A DNA stretch of 6,515 nt from NCBI GenBank assembly GCA_035765755.1, contig DASTWW010000011.1:1-6515 (forward strand), read 5' to 3'. The notes under the pieces were generated by a model. The model was not told the origin of the DNA. It did not search any database and saw only the letters and a list, made by a program, of their open reading frames with translations. Position numbers and translations under genes: made by a program. Shown piece after piece: positions 1-5,750 of the stretch. The stretch's first letter is position 1, and the number at the start of each line of letters is the position of its first letter. This DNA comes from DASSKA01 sp035765755 (GTDB taxonomy: Bacteria > Actinomycetota > Actinomycetes > Propionibacteriales > Nocardioidaceae).

Positions 1-187
1 GGTCCAGGAGCTCGGTGAGCAGCCGGGTCTTGCCGACCCCGGCGTCGCCGGCCACCAGCACCGACCGGGGCCGGGGCTGCCCGCCCGCGCCGCCGATGCC
101 GACGAGGTCGCAGAGGTCGGCGAGCTCGCGGTCGCGGCCGAGGAACGGCCGCAGCGCGTCGGGGTCGGTGAGCACGTCCCCCATCAT
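1..187 (-). CDS. N-terminus of a LuxR/LAL-type AAA ATPase regulator (partial, runs off left edge)
   Basis: Reading the minus strand from an ATG at 187 gives 62 open codons to the window edge. Residues 15-25 read FLGRDRELADL and residues 43-57 read VLVAGDAGVGKTRLL. The second stretch contains a Walker A motif (G-D-A-G-V-G-K-T). A 'GRDxEL' box shortly before a 'LVxGxAGxGKTRL' P-loop at the extreme N-terminus is the standard opening of large ATP-binding LuxR (LAL) regulators and related AAA_16 ATPases, so transcriptional or signalling control is the likely role. Any C-terminal helix-turn-helix would lie outside the window and cannot be confirmed. The start is supported by GGAGG (complement of 193-197), 5 nt before the ATG at 187 and 8 nt before a second ATG at 184; either could be used. 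It lies downstream of two small genes on the same strand, 80 nt after the nearer one. An adenylyl cyclase-type or other AAA_16 protein remains possible. Confidence 0.8.
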   Translation of the reverse strand, partial: MMGDVLTDPDALRPFLGRDRELADLCDLVGIGGAGGQPRPRSVLVAGDAGVGKTRLLTELLD

Positions 188-208
188 CGCCCCCTCCACC
201 CCCAAGAT

Positions 209-230
209 CGCCTCGTTTTCCGTCGAGGCG
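209..230 (-). promoter_or_regulatory. Small stem-loop in the leader of the ATPase regulator
   Basis: CGCCTCG at 209-215 and CGAGGCG at 224-230 form a perfect 7-bp stem with an 8-nt loop that is A-rich on the minus strand. It lies between the end of the small gene at 268 and the Shine-Dalgarno of the regulator at 193-197. No T-run follows it in the minus direction, so it does not look like an intrinsic terminator. It may affect mRNA processing or translation, or be chance in GC-rich DNA. Confidence 0.3.
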
Positions 231-267
231 CCCCCGGTCTGGTCGGCCCGGGGCGCTGCCTCGGTGG

Positions 268-423
268 TCACGCGACCGCCGGGCGGCGCGCCCAGGGCCG
301 GGCCACGGGCGATTTGCGGCGGCCGGTGGCCGGGCTGCGCGTGCCGGCCCCGGCGCGCTCGCGGCGCAGCTCGAGGTCTGCCTTCCAGTACTGGGTGAGC
401 AGCATGGGCAGCGGGCTCATCAT
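268..423 (-). CDS. Small basic protein with WKAD-RRER core, copy A (51 aa)
   Basis: A minus-strand ORF runs from ATG at 423 (a second ATG follows at 420) to TGA at 268-270 and encodes 51 residues. AGGAG (complement of 430-434) stands 6 nt before the first ATG, an ideal Shine-Dalgarno. After a short hydrophobic start (residues 5-12), residues 12-24 read YWKADLELRRERA, a likely amphipathic basic helix. The rest is rich in Arg, Ala, Pro and Gly and ends in AVA. The same core, W-K-A-D-x3-R-R-E-R, occurs in the upstream small gene at 516-695, so the two look like tandem paralogues. I see no signal peptide, enzyme motif or metal site, and I do not recognise a named family. Position directly ahead of a LAL-type regulator on the same strand suggests a shared transcript and perhaps a regulatory or nucleic-acid/protein-binding role; that is inference only. 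Confidence 0.7.
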   Translation of the reverse strand: MMSPLPMLLTQYWKADLELRRERAGAGTRSPATGRRKSPVARPWARRPAVA

Positions 424-460
424 GGTTGGCTCCTAGGTGGTGGGGCGTGCACGTGAAAGA

Positions 461-504
461 CGGGGGCGGGAGGGGCAGAGGGCTTGTGCCCCTCACCGCC
501 CCCG
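461..504 (-). terminator. 17-bp GC-rich stem-loop between the two small genes (terminator/attenuator candidate)
   Basis: The arm at 461-477 pairs with 487-504 through 17 base pairs, with a single bulged base at 495 and a 9-nt loop (478-486). On the minus strand the stem is followed by TCTTTC (complement of 454-459), a short pyrimidine tract of the kind that can follow a terminator stem. No T-run follows on the plus strand. It begins 12 nt after the stop codon of the 59-aa gene and ends 27 nt before the Shine-Dalgarno of the 51-aa gene, so it could terminate part of the transcription between them. Stem stability is very high; the poor U-tract leaves function uncertain. Confidence 0.55.
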
Positions 505-515
505 AGGCGGGGAAC

Positions 516-695
516 TCATGCGACCACGACCGCGCGGCCGCGGTGCCGGTGCGGAAGGTGCAGCACCGGCAACGCCGGGACCCGGCGCCGCCTGCCCCGC
601 TTGGGGTACATCCGGCTGACCCGCTCGCGGCGAGCCGCCATGTCCGCCTTCCAGACGGACTCTTCGCTCATCAAGAACAGCTGCGACTGGATCAT
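516..695 (-). CDS. Small basic protein with WKAD-RRER core, copy B (59 aa)
   Basis: A minus-strand ORF from ATG at 695 to TGA at 516-518 encodes 59 residues. GAGGAG (complement of 702-707) lies 6 nt upstream, the same Shine-Dalgarno spacing as in copy A. Residues 14-26 read VWKADMAARRERV, matching copy A at W, K, A, D, R, R, E, R with identical spacing. Downstream is a very basic stretch (K32 to R38, with six of seven residues Arg or Lys) and a His/Arg-rich tail with HLPHRHRGR near residues 47-55, ending VVVA. Predicted charge is strongly positive, so binding to nucleic acid, an acidic protein or membrane phospholipid is conceivable. No catalytic motif is visible and I do not recognise a named family. 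It is the first gene of the B-A-regulator series and is divergent from the LCP gene. A later in-frame ATG at 671 would shorten it by 8 residues but has no comparable Shine-Dalgarno. Confidence 0.7.
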   Translation of the reverse strand: MIQSQLFLMSEESVWKADMAARRERVSRMYPKRGRRRRVPALPVLHLPHRHRGRAVVVA

Positions 696-801
696 GACCT
701 GCTCCTCATCGGTTCGACCTGATGACTCGATGCTGTGCCTCTGAGGAGGGGCGACACATCGGGAGAACCCCTTATTCGCGGGGCCCGCCCGGGCCGCGGC
801 A

Positions 802-819
802 CCTTAGACGTTGCTAAGG
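802..819. promoter_or_regulatory. Operator-like 18-bp inverted repeat CCTTAG-N6-CTAAGG
   Basis: CCTTAG at 802-807 and CTAAGG at 814-819 are perfect 6-bp inverted arms with a 6-bp centre. The element is one of the most AT-rich spots in otherwise GC-rich sequence, and it sits in the divergent gap 62 nt ahead of the GTG start of the LCP gene. Size and symmetry fit a binding site for a dimeric helix-turn-helix repressor such as a TetR or MarR protein; no specific regulator can be named. Confidence 0.4.
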
Positions 820-828
820 GTTCCGGCT

Positions 829-864
829 ACTGGCCGGTAGACACCTGCGGACTGGCCGGTCCGC
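829..864. promoter_or_regulatory. Direct repeat ACTGGCCGGT (22-bp spacing) overlapping a near-perfect 18-bp palindrome
   Basis: ACTGGCCGGT occurs at 829-838 and again at 851-860, start-to-start 22 bp, about two helical turns, so both copies face the same side of DNA. The second copy lies within GCGGACTGGCCGGTCCGC at 847-864, which is symmetric at every position except the 853/858 pair. The palindrome ends 16 nt before the GTG start at 881. It could be a tandem regulator-binding site or, in RNA, a short hairpin close to the ribosome binding site. Confidence 0.4.
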
Positions 865-880
865 GAGGCACATTGGTACC

Positions 881-2458
881 GTGCAGGGTCCCCGACCAGA
901 CGAACCCGAAGGCCCGACAGACATGGCGCACCTGGACGCCCGTCACCGCGCCGCCGGACCATCACCGACTCCCCCCCGGCGGTCCCGCCGGCGACGGATC
1001 CTGCTCACCATCGCGGTGGTGCTCGGCCTCGTGGTGGTCTCCGCGGTCGCCTGGGGCGCCGTCGAGTACCACAAGCTCGACGCCCACATCCACACGTTCA
1101 GCACCAAGGGGGTCAGCAAGCACCGGCCACCCCCGTCGTACGCCGGCCAGAACATCCTGCTGATCGGCTCCGACACGCGCACCGGCGCGAACGCCAAGCT
1201 CGGCGGCAAGGGGGACGCCGTCGGCCGGTCGGACACTACCCTGCTCGTGCACATCTATGCAGACGGCAAGCACGCGGTCGCGGTGTCCATCCCGCGGGAC
1301 GCACTGGTCACCATCCCGAGCTGCCGGCTGCCGGACGGCAGCTGGTCCGCGCCGCAGTACGACGCGATGTTCAACGAGGCGTTCTCGATGGGCCAGTCAC
1401 CCACCGGCAACCCCGCCTGCACCCAGAACACCGTCGAGCAGATGACCGGGATGCGGGTCGACCACACCATCGTGGCGAACTTCGCCGGGTTCGCCGCGCT
1501 GACCAAGGTGGTCGGCGGGGTGCGGGTGTGCCTGCCGCACGCGCTCTACCAGGGCGACCTGAACCCCAACCTGCACGAGCAGGGGAAGCTGGTGTTCAAG
1601 GCCGGCATCCAGCGCGTGTCCGGCGCCAAGGCACTCGACTACGTGCGGATCCGGCACGGCATCGGCGACGGCTCGGACATCGGCCGGATCCGTCGCCAGC
1701 AGGCGTTCCTCGCCTCCGTCGTACGCAAGGTGCGCGCCGAGGGGCTCACCCCGACCCACCTGCTGCCGCTCGCGGAGGCCGCCACGAAGTACTTCACCGT
1801 GGACCCCGGCCTCGGGTCACCGGCCAAGCTGCTGTCCTTCGCGATGAGCCTGCGTCAGATCCAGACCAAGGACATCACGTTCGTGACCACGCCGTGGAGG
1901 TACGACGGAGCACGGGTCGCGCTGGTGCACCCGGCGGTCGACCGGCTGTGGGCGGCGCTGAAGGCCGACCAGCCGCTGACCAAGAGCCAGACCGCCGAGG
2001 CCGGCCAGACCAAGCACTCATCCTCGTCCTCCGCGACGAGCACCCCGACCCTGCAGGACCAGGTGAAGGCGATCACCACCCCGGTGAGCGTGCTCAACGG
2101 CACCCTGGTCAGCAACCTGGCCGGGCACACGTCGCGGCACTTGCACCGGATGGGGCTGAGCATCGCCTCCGTGGCGAACGCGGCCACCGCCGACTACCAG
2201 CACACCGTGGTCGAGTACGGCCCCGGCCAGCAGGCCGACGCCACGGTGCTCCAGTCGCTGTTCACCGGGGCCACCCTGCAGCAGACCCAGAAGTCCGGGC
2301 TGAGCATCATCCTCGGCCAGCAGCACGAGTTCTCGCCGGAGGCGACCGGGCCGGTGAAGATTCCGAAGAGCGTGATCGGCAACAGCCGGAACGCCAGCAC
2401 CAACATCTGCAGCGACATCTCCTACGGCGCCGACGCCTACACCAACGCCAGCGGCTGA
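881..2458 (+). CDS. LCP (LytR-CpsA-Psr) family cell-wall glycopolymer ligase with LytR_C domain
   Basis: LCP proteins transfer glycopolymers such as teichoic acid or arabinogalactan from lipid carriers to peptidoglycan on the outer face of the membrane. This 525-residue protein has a short Arg-rich cytoplasmic tail (33-39), one transmembrane helix (about 40-61), then an external LCP domain (about 90-285). Hallmarks are LLIGSDTR (93-100), GRSDT (115-119), SIPRD (136-140) and YVRIRHG...DIGRIRRQQ (254-274), which supply the conserved Asp/Arg residues that bind pyrophosphate-lipid and Mg. C148 and C180 may form a disulfide. A Ser/Thr-rich linker (378-390) leads to a LytR_C domain beginning near 400 with PVSVLNGT and ending with a unique tail containing C510. 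GTG at 881 has only a distant GAGG (865-868). ATG at 923 (codon 15) has GAAGG 10 nt upstream and would give 511 residues; it is equally likely to be the true start. The gene is divergent from the small-gene module. Confidence 0.93.
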   Translation: MQGPRPDEPEGPTDMAHLDARHRAAGPSPTPPRRSRRRRILLTIAVVLGLVVVSAVAWGAVEYHKLDAHIHTFSTKGVSKHRPPPSYAGQNILLIGSDTRTGANAKLGGKGDAVGRSDTTLLVHIYADGKHAVAVSIPRDALVTIPSCRLPDGSWSAPQYDAMFNEAFSMGQSPTGNPACTQNTVEQMTGMRVDHTIVANFAGFAALTKVVGGVRVCLPHALYQGDLNPNLHEQGKLVFKAGIQRVSGAKALDYVRIRHGIGDGSDIGRIRRQQAFLASVVRKVRAEGLTPTHLLPLAEAATKYFTVDPGLGSPAKLLSFAMSLRQIQTKDITFVTTPWRYDGARVALVHPAVDRLWAALKADQPLTKSQTAEAGQTKHSSSSSATSTPTLQDQVKAITTPVSVLNGTLVSNLAGHTSRHLHRMGLSIASVANAATADYQHTVVEYGPGQQADATVLQSLFTGATLQQTQKSGLSIILGQQHEFSPEATGPVKIPKSVIGNSRNASTNICSDISYGADAYTNASG

Positions 2459-2473
2459 CCGGCACCTTGCCGG
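2459..2473 (+). terminator. Compact hairpin immediately after the LCP stop codon
   Basis: CCGGCA at 2459-2464 and TGCCGG at 2468-2473 form a perfect 6-bp GC stem with a 3-nt loop, starting at the base after the stop codon. No T-tract follows, so if it terminates at all it does so weakly; mRNA end protection is an alternative. The membrane protein gene starts 44 nt further on and could still be co-transcribed. Confidence 0.3.
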
Positions 2474-2516
2474 CACTCTGGTCCCACGGCGGCGTCCGGC
2501 GTGGCAGGCTTCGACT

Positions 2517-3110
2517 GTGACCTGGAGACGCGTGGGGACGTTCGCCGCCTGCTTCGCGTTCGGTGCGCTGGCCGATCTGTTCAAGGCGCGTGGCTCCTGG
2601 GCCTTCGACCTGCGCAGCGACCTCGGCAACCTCAGCGCTCCGTGGCTGGTCCTGGCGCTGATCCCCGCCTTGCGCTCGCGGAGCGTGCTGCGCGGTGCGG
2701 CGACCGGCCTGGCTGCCACCCTGTGCGCATTGGCCGGGTTCTACGTCATGGAGACCCTGCTGTTCCTGCCCGCCTTCGATCAGCAGGGCAGCCTGTTCGC
2801 CAGATTCGTCTGGGTGTTGCGAGGCGGACTCATCTGGTTCGCGCTCGGCCTGGTCTCCGGCCCGGTGATGGGCGCCCTCGGCAGTGTCCTGGGACGGCAC
2901 CGAGCCTGGGTCGCCCCGGTCGTGGGTGGGTTCCTCGTCGGAGAGCCGCTGGTCTTGTCGGTCTTCGCCGACCGGCGCATTCCCCTGCCGGCTCCGCTGT
3001 ACCTCGACTGGCACTTCGGCTGGACGGCGGTCTACGCGCTCGAGGTCTGCCTGGGGATGGTGCTCATCGCCGGGTTCCTGGTCAGCCGCCCGTGGCGGAC
3101 GGTGGCCTGA
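2517..3110 (+). CDS. Multi-spanning membrane protein, probably DUF6518 family
   Basis: This 197-residue protein has five or six hydrophobic segments, roughly at residues 6-24, 40-52, 61-84, 100-122, 131-150 and 165-189, and few charged residues between them, so it is an integral membrane protein. Length, the opening 'GALADLFK', the ME-TLLFLPAF stretch, the WVLRGGLIWFALGLVSGPVMGAL segment and a late GEPLVL motif resemble actinobacterial proteins annotated as DUF6518; this is recall, not a search. No catalytic or transport signature is visible and no function is known to me. GTG at 2517 has a weak GGCAGG at 2503-2508; GTG at 2532 with GGAG 4 nt upstream is an alternative that removes five residues. 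It lies 58 nt after the LCP gene on the same strand, but the gap and hairpin do not prove an operon, and it faces the hut operon tail to tail. Confidence 0.82.
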   Translation: MTWRRVGTFAACFAFGALADLFKARGSWAFDLRSDLGNLSAPWLVLALIPALRSRSVLRGAATGLAATLCALAGFYVMETLLFLPAFDQQGSLFARFVWVLRGGLIWFALGLVSGPVMGALGSVLGRHRAWVAPVVGGFLVGEPLVLSVFADRRIPLPAPLYLDWHFGWTAVYALEVCLGMVLIAGFLVSRPWRTVA

Positions 3111-3133
3111 GCCGGTTCGCACCGCCGTCCACA

Positions 3134-3211
3134 GGCCACACCGACGTGCAACCCGGCCGGTTGGAACGTGCAGACCGCGCGTCCAGCGGAAGGTTGCACG
3201 TCCGTCTGGCC
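3134..3211. terminator. Long imperfect inverted repeat in convergent gap (bidirectional terminator candidate)
   Basis: Arms at 3134-3153 and 3192-3211 are complementary at 18 of 20 positions, with mismatches only at 3139/3206 and 3142/3203. The inner 11 bp (3143-3153 with 3192-3202) are perfect. The 38-nt centre holds a third ACGTGCA (3166-3172), a sequence also present in the left arm and inverted in the right arm. The element fills most of the 110-nt gap between the membrane protein stop (3110) and the hutI stop (3221), the expected place for a shared terminator. There is no T-run on either side, which is common for terminators in GC-rich actinobacteria; the long centre makes another role possible. 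Confidence 0.5.
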
Positions 3212-3220
3212 GCTCTTCCC

Positions 3221-4384
3221 TCAGCCACCGACCGGGCGGCCGCGGCGCCAGACCCGGTGCACCAGCGGAACGCCGGGCCGATAGGCGAGATGGATGTACG
3301 ACGGGGCGTCGAGCACCACGATGTCCGCACGGGCCCCGGGCGCGAGGTGGCCCACGTCCTCGCGTCGCAGCGCGCGCGCCCCGCCCACCGTGGCAGCGAA
3401 GACAGCCTCGGCCGGGGACATGTTCATCTCGCGCACAGCCAGCGCCACGCACAACGGCATCGACGAGGTGTAGCACGAGCCGGGGTTGCAGTCGCTGGCC
3501 AAGGCCACCCGCACGCCCGCGTCGAGCAACCGGCGCGCGTCCGGGTAGGGCGAACGGGTCGAGAACTCCACGCCGGGCAGCAGGGTGGCGACCGTGCCGG
3601 AGGAGGCCAGCGCCGCGACGTCGTCGTCGGACAGGTACGTGCAGTGGTCGACCGCGGCCAGCCCGAGCTCGCAGGCCAGCTGCACCCCGGGACCCGGACC
3701 CAGCTGGTTGGCGTGCAGCCGGCCGCGCAGCCCGGAGGCGGCGCCGGCCGCCAGAACCGCACGCGCCTGGTCGGCGGAGAACGCCCCCCGCTCGCAGAAC
3801 GCGTCGATCCACTTGGCATGCGGGGCGCAGGCCTCGAGCATCGGACCGGTGACCATGGCGACGTACCCGTCCGGGTCGTCGGCGTACTCCGGCGGCACCA
3901 CGTGCGCGCCGAGGAAGGTGGTCTCCTCGGTGACCTGCGACGCGATCGCGAGAGCGCGCGCCTCGTCGGAGACCGTGAGGCCGTACCCGCTCTTCACCTC
4001 CACCGTGGTGGTGCCCTGCCGCTGCATCTCGGCGACCAGGCGGGCCAGGTTGGCGGCCAGCTGCTCGTCGCTGGCGGCCCGGGTCGCGGCGACCGTGGTG
4101 CGGATGCCGCCGGCGGAGTACGGCGTGCCGGTCATCCGGGCCGCGAACTCCTCGGACCGGTCCCCGGCGAACAGCAGGTGGGAGTGCGAGTCCACGAAGC
4201 CGGGAATCACCGCGCGTCCCCCAACGTCGTACGACGCGTCGGCGGCCGGCGCCTCGGTCCGCGGACCGGTCCAGGCGACCCGGCCGCCCTCCACGACCAG
4301 CGCCGCATCGTCCAGCGGCCCGTCGTGGGACGGGTCGTGCGTGGTGAGCTCGCCGATCCCGGTCAGCAGCAGCGAGGCGCTCAC
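3221..4384 (-). CDS. hutI: Imidazolonepropionase (histidine degradation)
   Basis: HutI hydrolyses 4-imidazolone-5-propanoate to N-formimino-L-glutamate in the cytoplasm, step three of histidine catabolism. The 387-residue length fits the family. Amidohydrolase-fold landmarks in order are PGFVDSHSHLLFAGDR with metal ligands H67 and H69, a KSGYGL segment (131-136) typical of HutI, LHANQLG with ligand H224, VDHCTYL with H247, and SDCNPGS with ligand D298. The product loop with R76 and Y134 is also present. GTG at 4384 (VSASLLLTGIGELTTH) is chosen because family members start at this point and upstream in-frame sequence is the repeat-like spacer. The only Shine-Dalgarno-like sequence is a G-rich stretch a few bases upstream, so translation may depend partly on hutF. 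It is the last gene of the visible operon, 52 nt after hutF, and ends against the inverted repeat at 3134-3211. No key residue is missing. Confidence 0.96.
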   Translation of the reverse strand: MSASLLLTGIGELTTHDPSHDGPLDDAALVVEGGRVAWTGPRTEAPAADASYDVGGRAVIPGFVDSHSHLLFAGDRSEEFAARMTGTPYSAGGIRTTVAATRAASDEQLAANLARLVAEMQRQGTTTVEVKSGYGLTVSDEARALAIASQVTEETTFLGAHVVPPEYADDPDGYVAMVTGPMLEACAPHAKWIDAFCERGAFSADQARAVLAAGAASGLRGRLHANQLGPGPGVQLACELGLAAVDHCTYLSDDDVAALASSGTVATLLPGVEFSTRSPYPDARRLLDAGVRVALASDCNPGSCYTSSMPLCVALAVREMNMSPAEAVFAATVGGARALRREDVGHLAPGARADIVVLDAPSYIHLAYRPGVPLVHRVWRRGRPVGG

Positions 4385-4436
4385 TCGGGGCCCCCGCGGA
4401 AACGCGAGCGAAGCGAGGGGTTTCGTGGGGAAGAAG
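4385..4436 (-). repeat. hutF-hutI spacer carrying a GCGAGCGAAGCGAG repeat-like element
   Basis: The 52-nt spacer is the only clear gap between the hut genes seen here. It holds GAAAC at 4399-4403 and GTTTC at 4420-4424, a 5-bp inverted pair enclosing GCGAGCGAAGCGAG (4404-4417), itself built from GCGA units. GCGAGCGAAGCGAG-type sequences flanked by GAAAC/GTTTC look to me like dispersed intergenic repeats of actinobacterial genomes; this is recognition from memory and needs a genome search. It may form an mRNA hairpin between the two cistrons. Confidence 0.45.
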
Positions 4437-5750
4437 TCATCTCCAGAGCCTCTCGATCGTCGAGGCCAGGTGGGCCGCGACCTGAGCGCGGTCGGGGGTG
4501 ACGTCGACACCGTCGCGGACCACGCGCACGACATCCGCAGCGGAGGCGGCGAACACGGCGGCCGCCTCGTCGGCTCCCGTCCCCGCCGTGCGCACCGAGG
4601 CGGTGTCCACGGTCACCAGGTCCGCGCGGAAGCCGGCCGTGATCCGGCCGACGTCGGGGAAGCCGAGCGACCGGTGCCCGTCGACGGTGCCCGCCTGCAG
4701 CAGCTCCGACGCCGCCCAGTGGCCGCGCTGCTGGGAGGCGAGCCGCTCGTCGAGCTCGACCGCGCGCATCTCCTCGAACGCGTCGATCACCGCGTGGCTG
4801 TCCGATCCCAGCGTCAACGGGGACCCGGCCTCGTGCAGCCGGCGGGACGGGCCGATGCCGTCGCCCAGGTCGCGCTCGGTGGTGGGGCAGAAGCACGCGA
4901 ACGCGCGGGCCTCTCCGAGCAGCTTCACGTCTCGGTCGGTCAGGTGCGTGGCGTGCACCGCCGAGGTCCGCTCGCCCAGCGCACCGGCGTCGGCGAGCAC
5001 CTCGGTGGGCGTCATGGCGTACAACGCGAGGCACTGCTCGTTCTCGGCGACCTGCTCGGACAGGTGCACGTGCATCGGCACGGCTTGCCCCGATGCCCAG
5101 GAGGCCACGCTGCTCATCTGGTCACGGGGCACCGCGCGCACCGAGTGGATCGCGGCGCCGACCACGACGTCACCGGTGGCCCTCGGGGCCAGCGCGGAGA
5201 CCCGCGCCGCCCAGGCCTCCGCGGACCCGTCGCTGAACCGGACCTGCACACCCTCCACATCGCGGCCGATGCCGGCCGCCAGGTAGCAGGTGTCCAGCAG
5301 CGCGATCCGCAGGCCGGCGTCCCGCGCGGCGGCCAGCAGCGCCTGCCCCATCGCGTTCGGGTCGTCGTAGCGGCCGCCGGCCGGGTCGTGGTGCAGGTAG
5401 TGGAACTCGCCGACACTGGTGATCCCCGCAGCGAGCATCTCCCGGTAGACGGCGAGCGCGAGCGCGTAGTAGCCGTCCGGGTCCAGCCGGCCCGCCACGT
5501 CGTACATCTGCTCGCGCCACGTCCAGAACGTGCCTCGCCCCCGCTGGGTGCGGCCGCGCAGCGCCCGGTGGAAGGCGTGGCTGTGGCAGTTCGCGAACGC
5601 GGGAATCGTCAACCCTGCAAGGCGTTGCGCGCTCTCGTCGACCGCTCCCGCCCGCACCTCGGTGAACCGGCCGTCCTCGATGCGCACCAGCACGTCGTCG
5701 ACCACGGCCCCGTCACCGAGCCAGGCCCGCTCCAGCAGGTAGGACGTCAC
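4437..5750 (-). CDS. hutF: Formimidoylglutamate deiminase (histidine degradation)
   Basis: HutF converts N-formimino-L-glutamate to N-formyl-L-glutamate and ammonia, the first half of the two-step route that avoids direct formiminoglutamase. The 437-residue protein is an amidohydrolase-superfamily enzyme close to guanine and adenosine-type deaminases. Landmarks are PAFANCHSHAFHRALRGR (50-67) with metal ligands H56 and H58, the TFWTWREQMY block (74-83) characteristic of HutF, HVHLSEQVAENEQC (227-240) with ligand H227 and catalytic-region E232, ATHL with H269, and GSDSHAVID with ligand D317. All expected metal ligands are present and the length is slightly under the usual 450. The start is GTG at 5750, overlapping the TGA of the M20 gene in GTGA (5747-5750), so translation is probably coupled; a GGAGAGG lies about 11 nt upstream. 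The HutF family assignment is firm because the NCHSHAFHRALRGR block is diagnostic. Confidence 0.95.
   Translation of the reverse strand: MTSYLLERAWLGDGAVVDDVLVRIEDGRFTEVRAGAVDESAQRLAGLTIPAFANCHSHAFHRALRGRTQRGRGTFWTWREQMYDVAGRLDPDGYYALALAVYREMLAAGITSVGEFHYLHHDPAGGRYDDPNAMGQALLAAARDAGLRIALLDTCYLAAGIGRDVEGVQVRFSDGSAEAWAARVSALAPRATGDVVVGAAIHSVRAVPRDQMSSVASWASGQAVPMHVHLSEQVAENEQCLALYAMTPTEVLADAGALGERTSAVHATHLTDRDVKLLGEARAFACFCPTTERDLGDGIGPSRRLHEAGSPLTLGSDSHAVIDAFEEMRAVELDERLASQQRGHWAASELLQAGTVDGHRSLGFPDVGRITAGFRADLVTVDTASVRTAGTGADEAAAVFAASAADVVRVVRDGVDVTPDRAQVAAHLASTIERLWR

Larger units (their letters stand above)
696..880. promoter_or_regulatory. Divergent intergenic control region between the small-gene series and the LCP gene
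   Basis: This 185-nt gap must hold the starts of transcription for both divergent units unless they lie inside coding sequence. The part nearest the small gene carries its Shine-Dalgarno (702-707). The part nearest the LCP gene carries symmetric elements described separately, plus a GGCCCG/CGGGCC palindrome at 782-795. No convincing -35/-10 pair could be identified on either strand. A TANNNT-like hexamer at 877-882 would suit only the downstream ATG start of the LCP gene and has no good -35 partner. Confidence 0.6.

Noticed and set aside
692..709. A 5-codon minus-strand ORF (ATG at 709) whose stop overlaps the ATG of the 59-aa gene as ATGA
   Set aside because: The overlap would allow coupling, but it contains the Shine-Dalgarno of the real gene and has no ribosome site of its own visible, so it is probably chance.
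426..744. Plus-strand short frames at 426-722 and 484-744
   Set aside because: They run opposite the two small minus-strand genes, which have good Shine-Dalgarno sites and a shared motif; the plus frames have neither.
1528..2520. Plus-strand 330-codon frame inside the LCP gene
   Set aside because: It is the +1 shadow of the LCP frame; Arg/Pro/Gly/Ala composition and no domain.
2501..4501. Plus-strand 666-codon frame overlapping the membrane protein and hutI
   Set aside because: It crosses a convergent gene boundary and the inverted repeat, and its translation is Arg/Gly/Pro-rich with no motifs, so it is a shadow.
4385..4534. N-terminal extension of HutI to an upstream start at 4534
   Set aside because: The extension would read through the hutF 3' end and the repeat-like spacer with non-family sequence; GTG at 4384 matches the normal HutI N-terminus.
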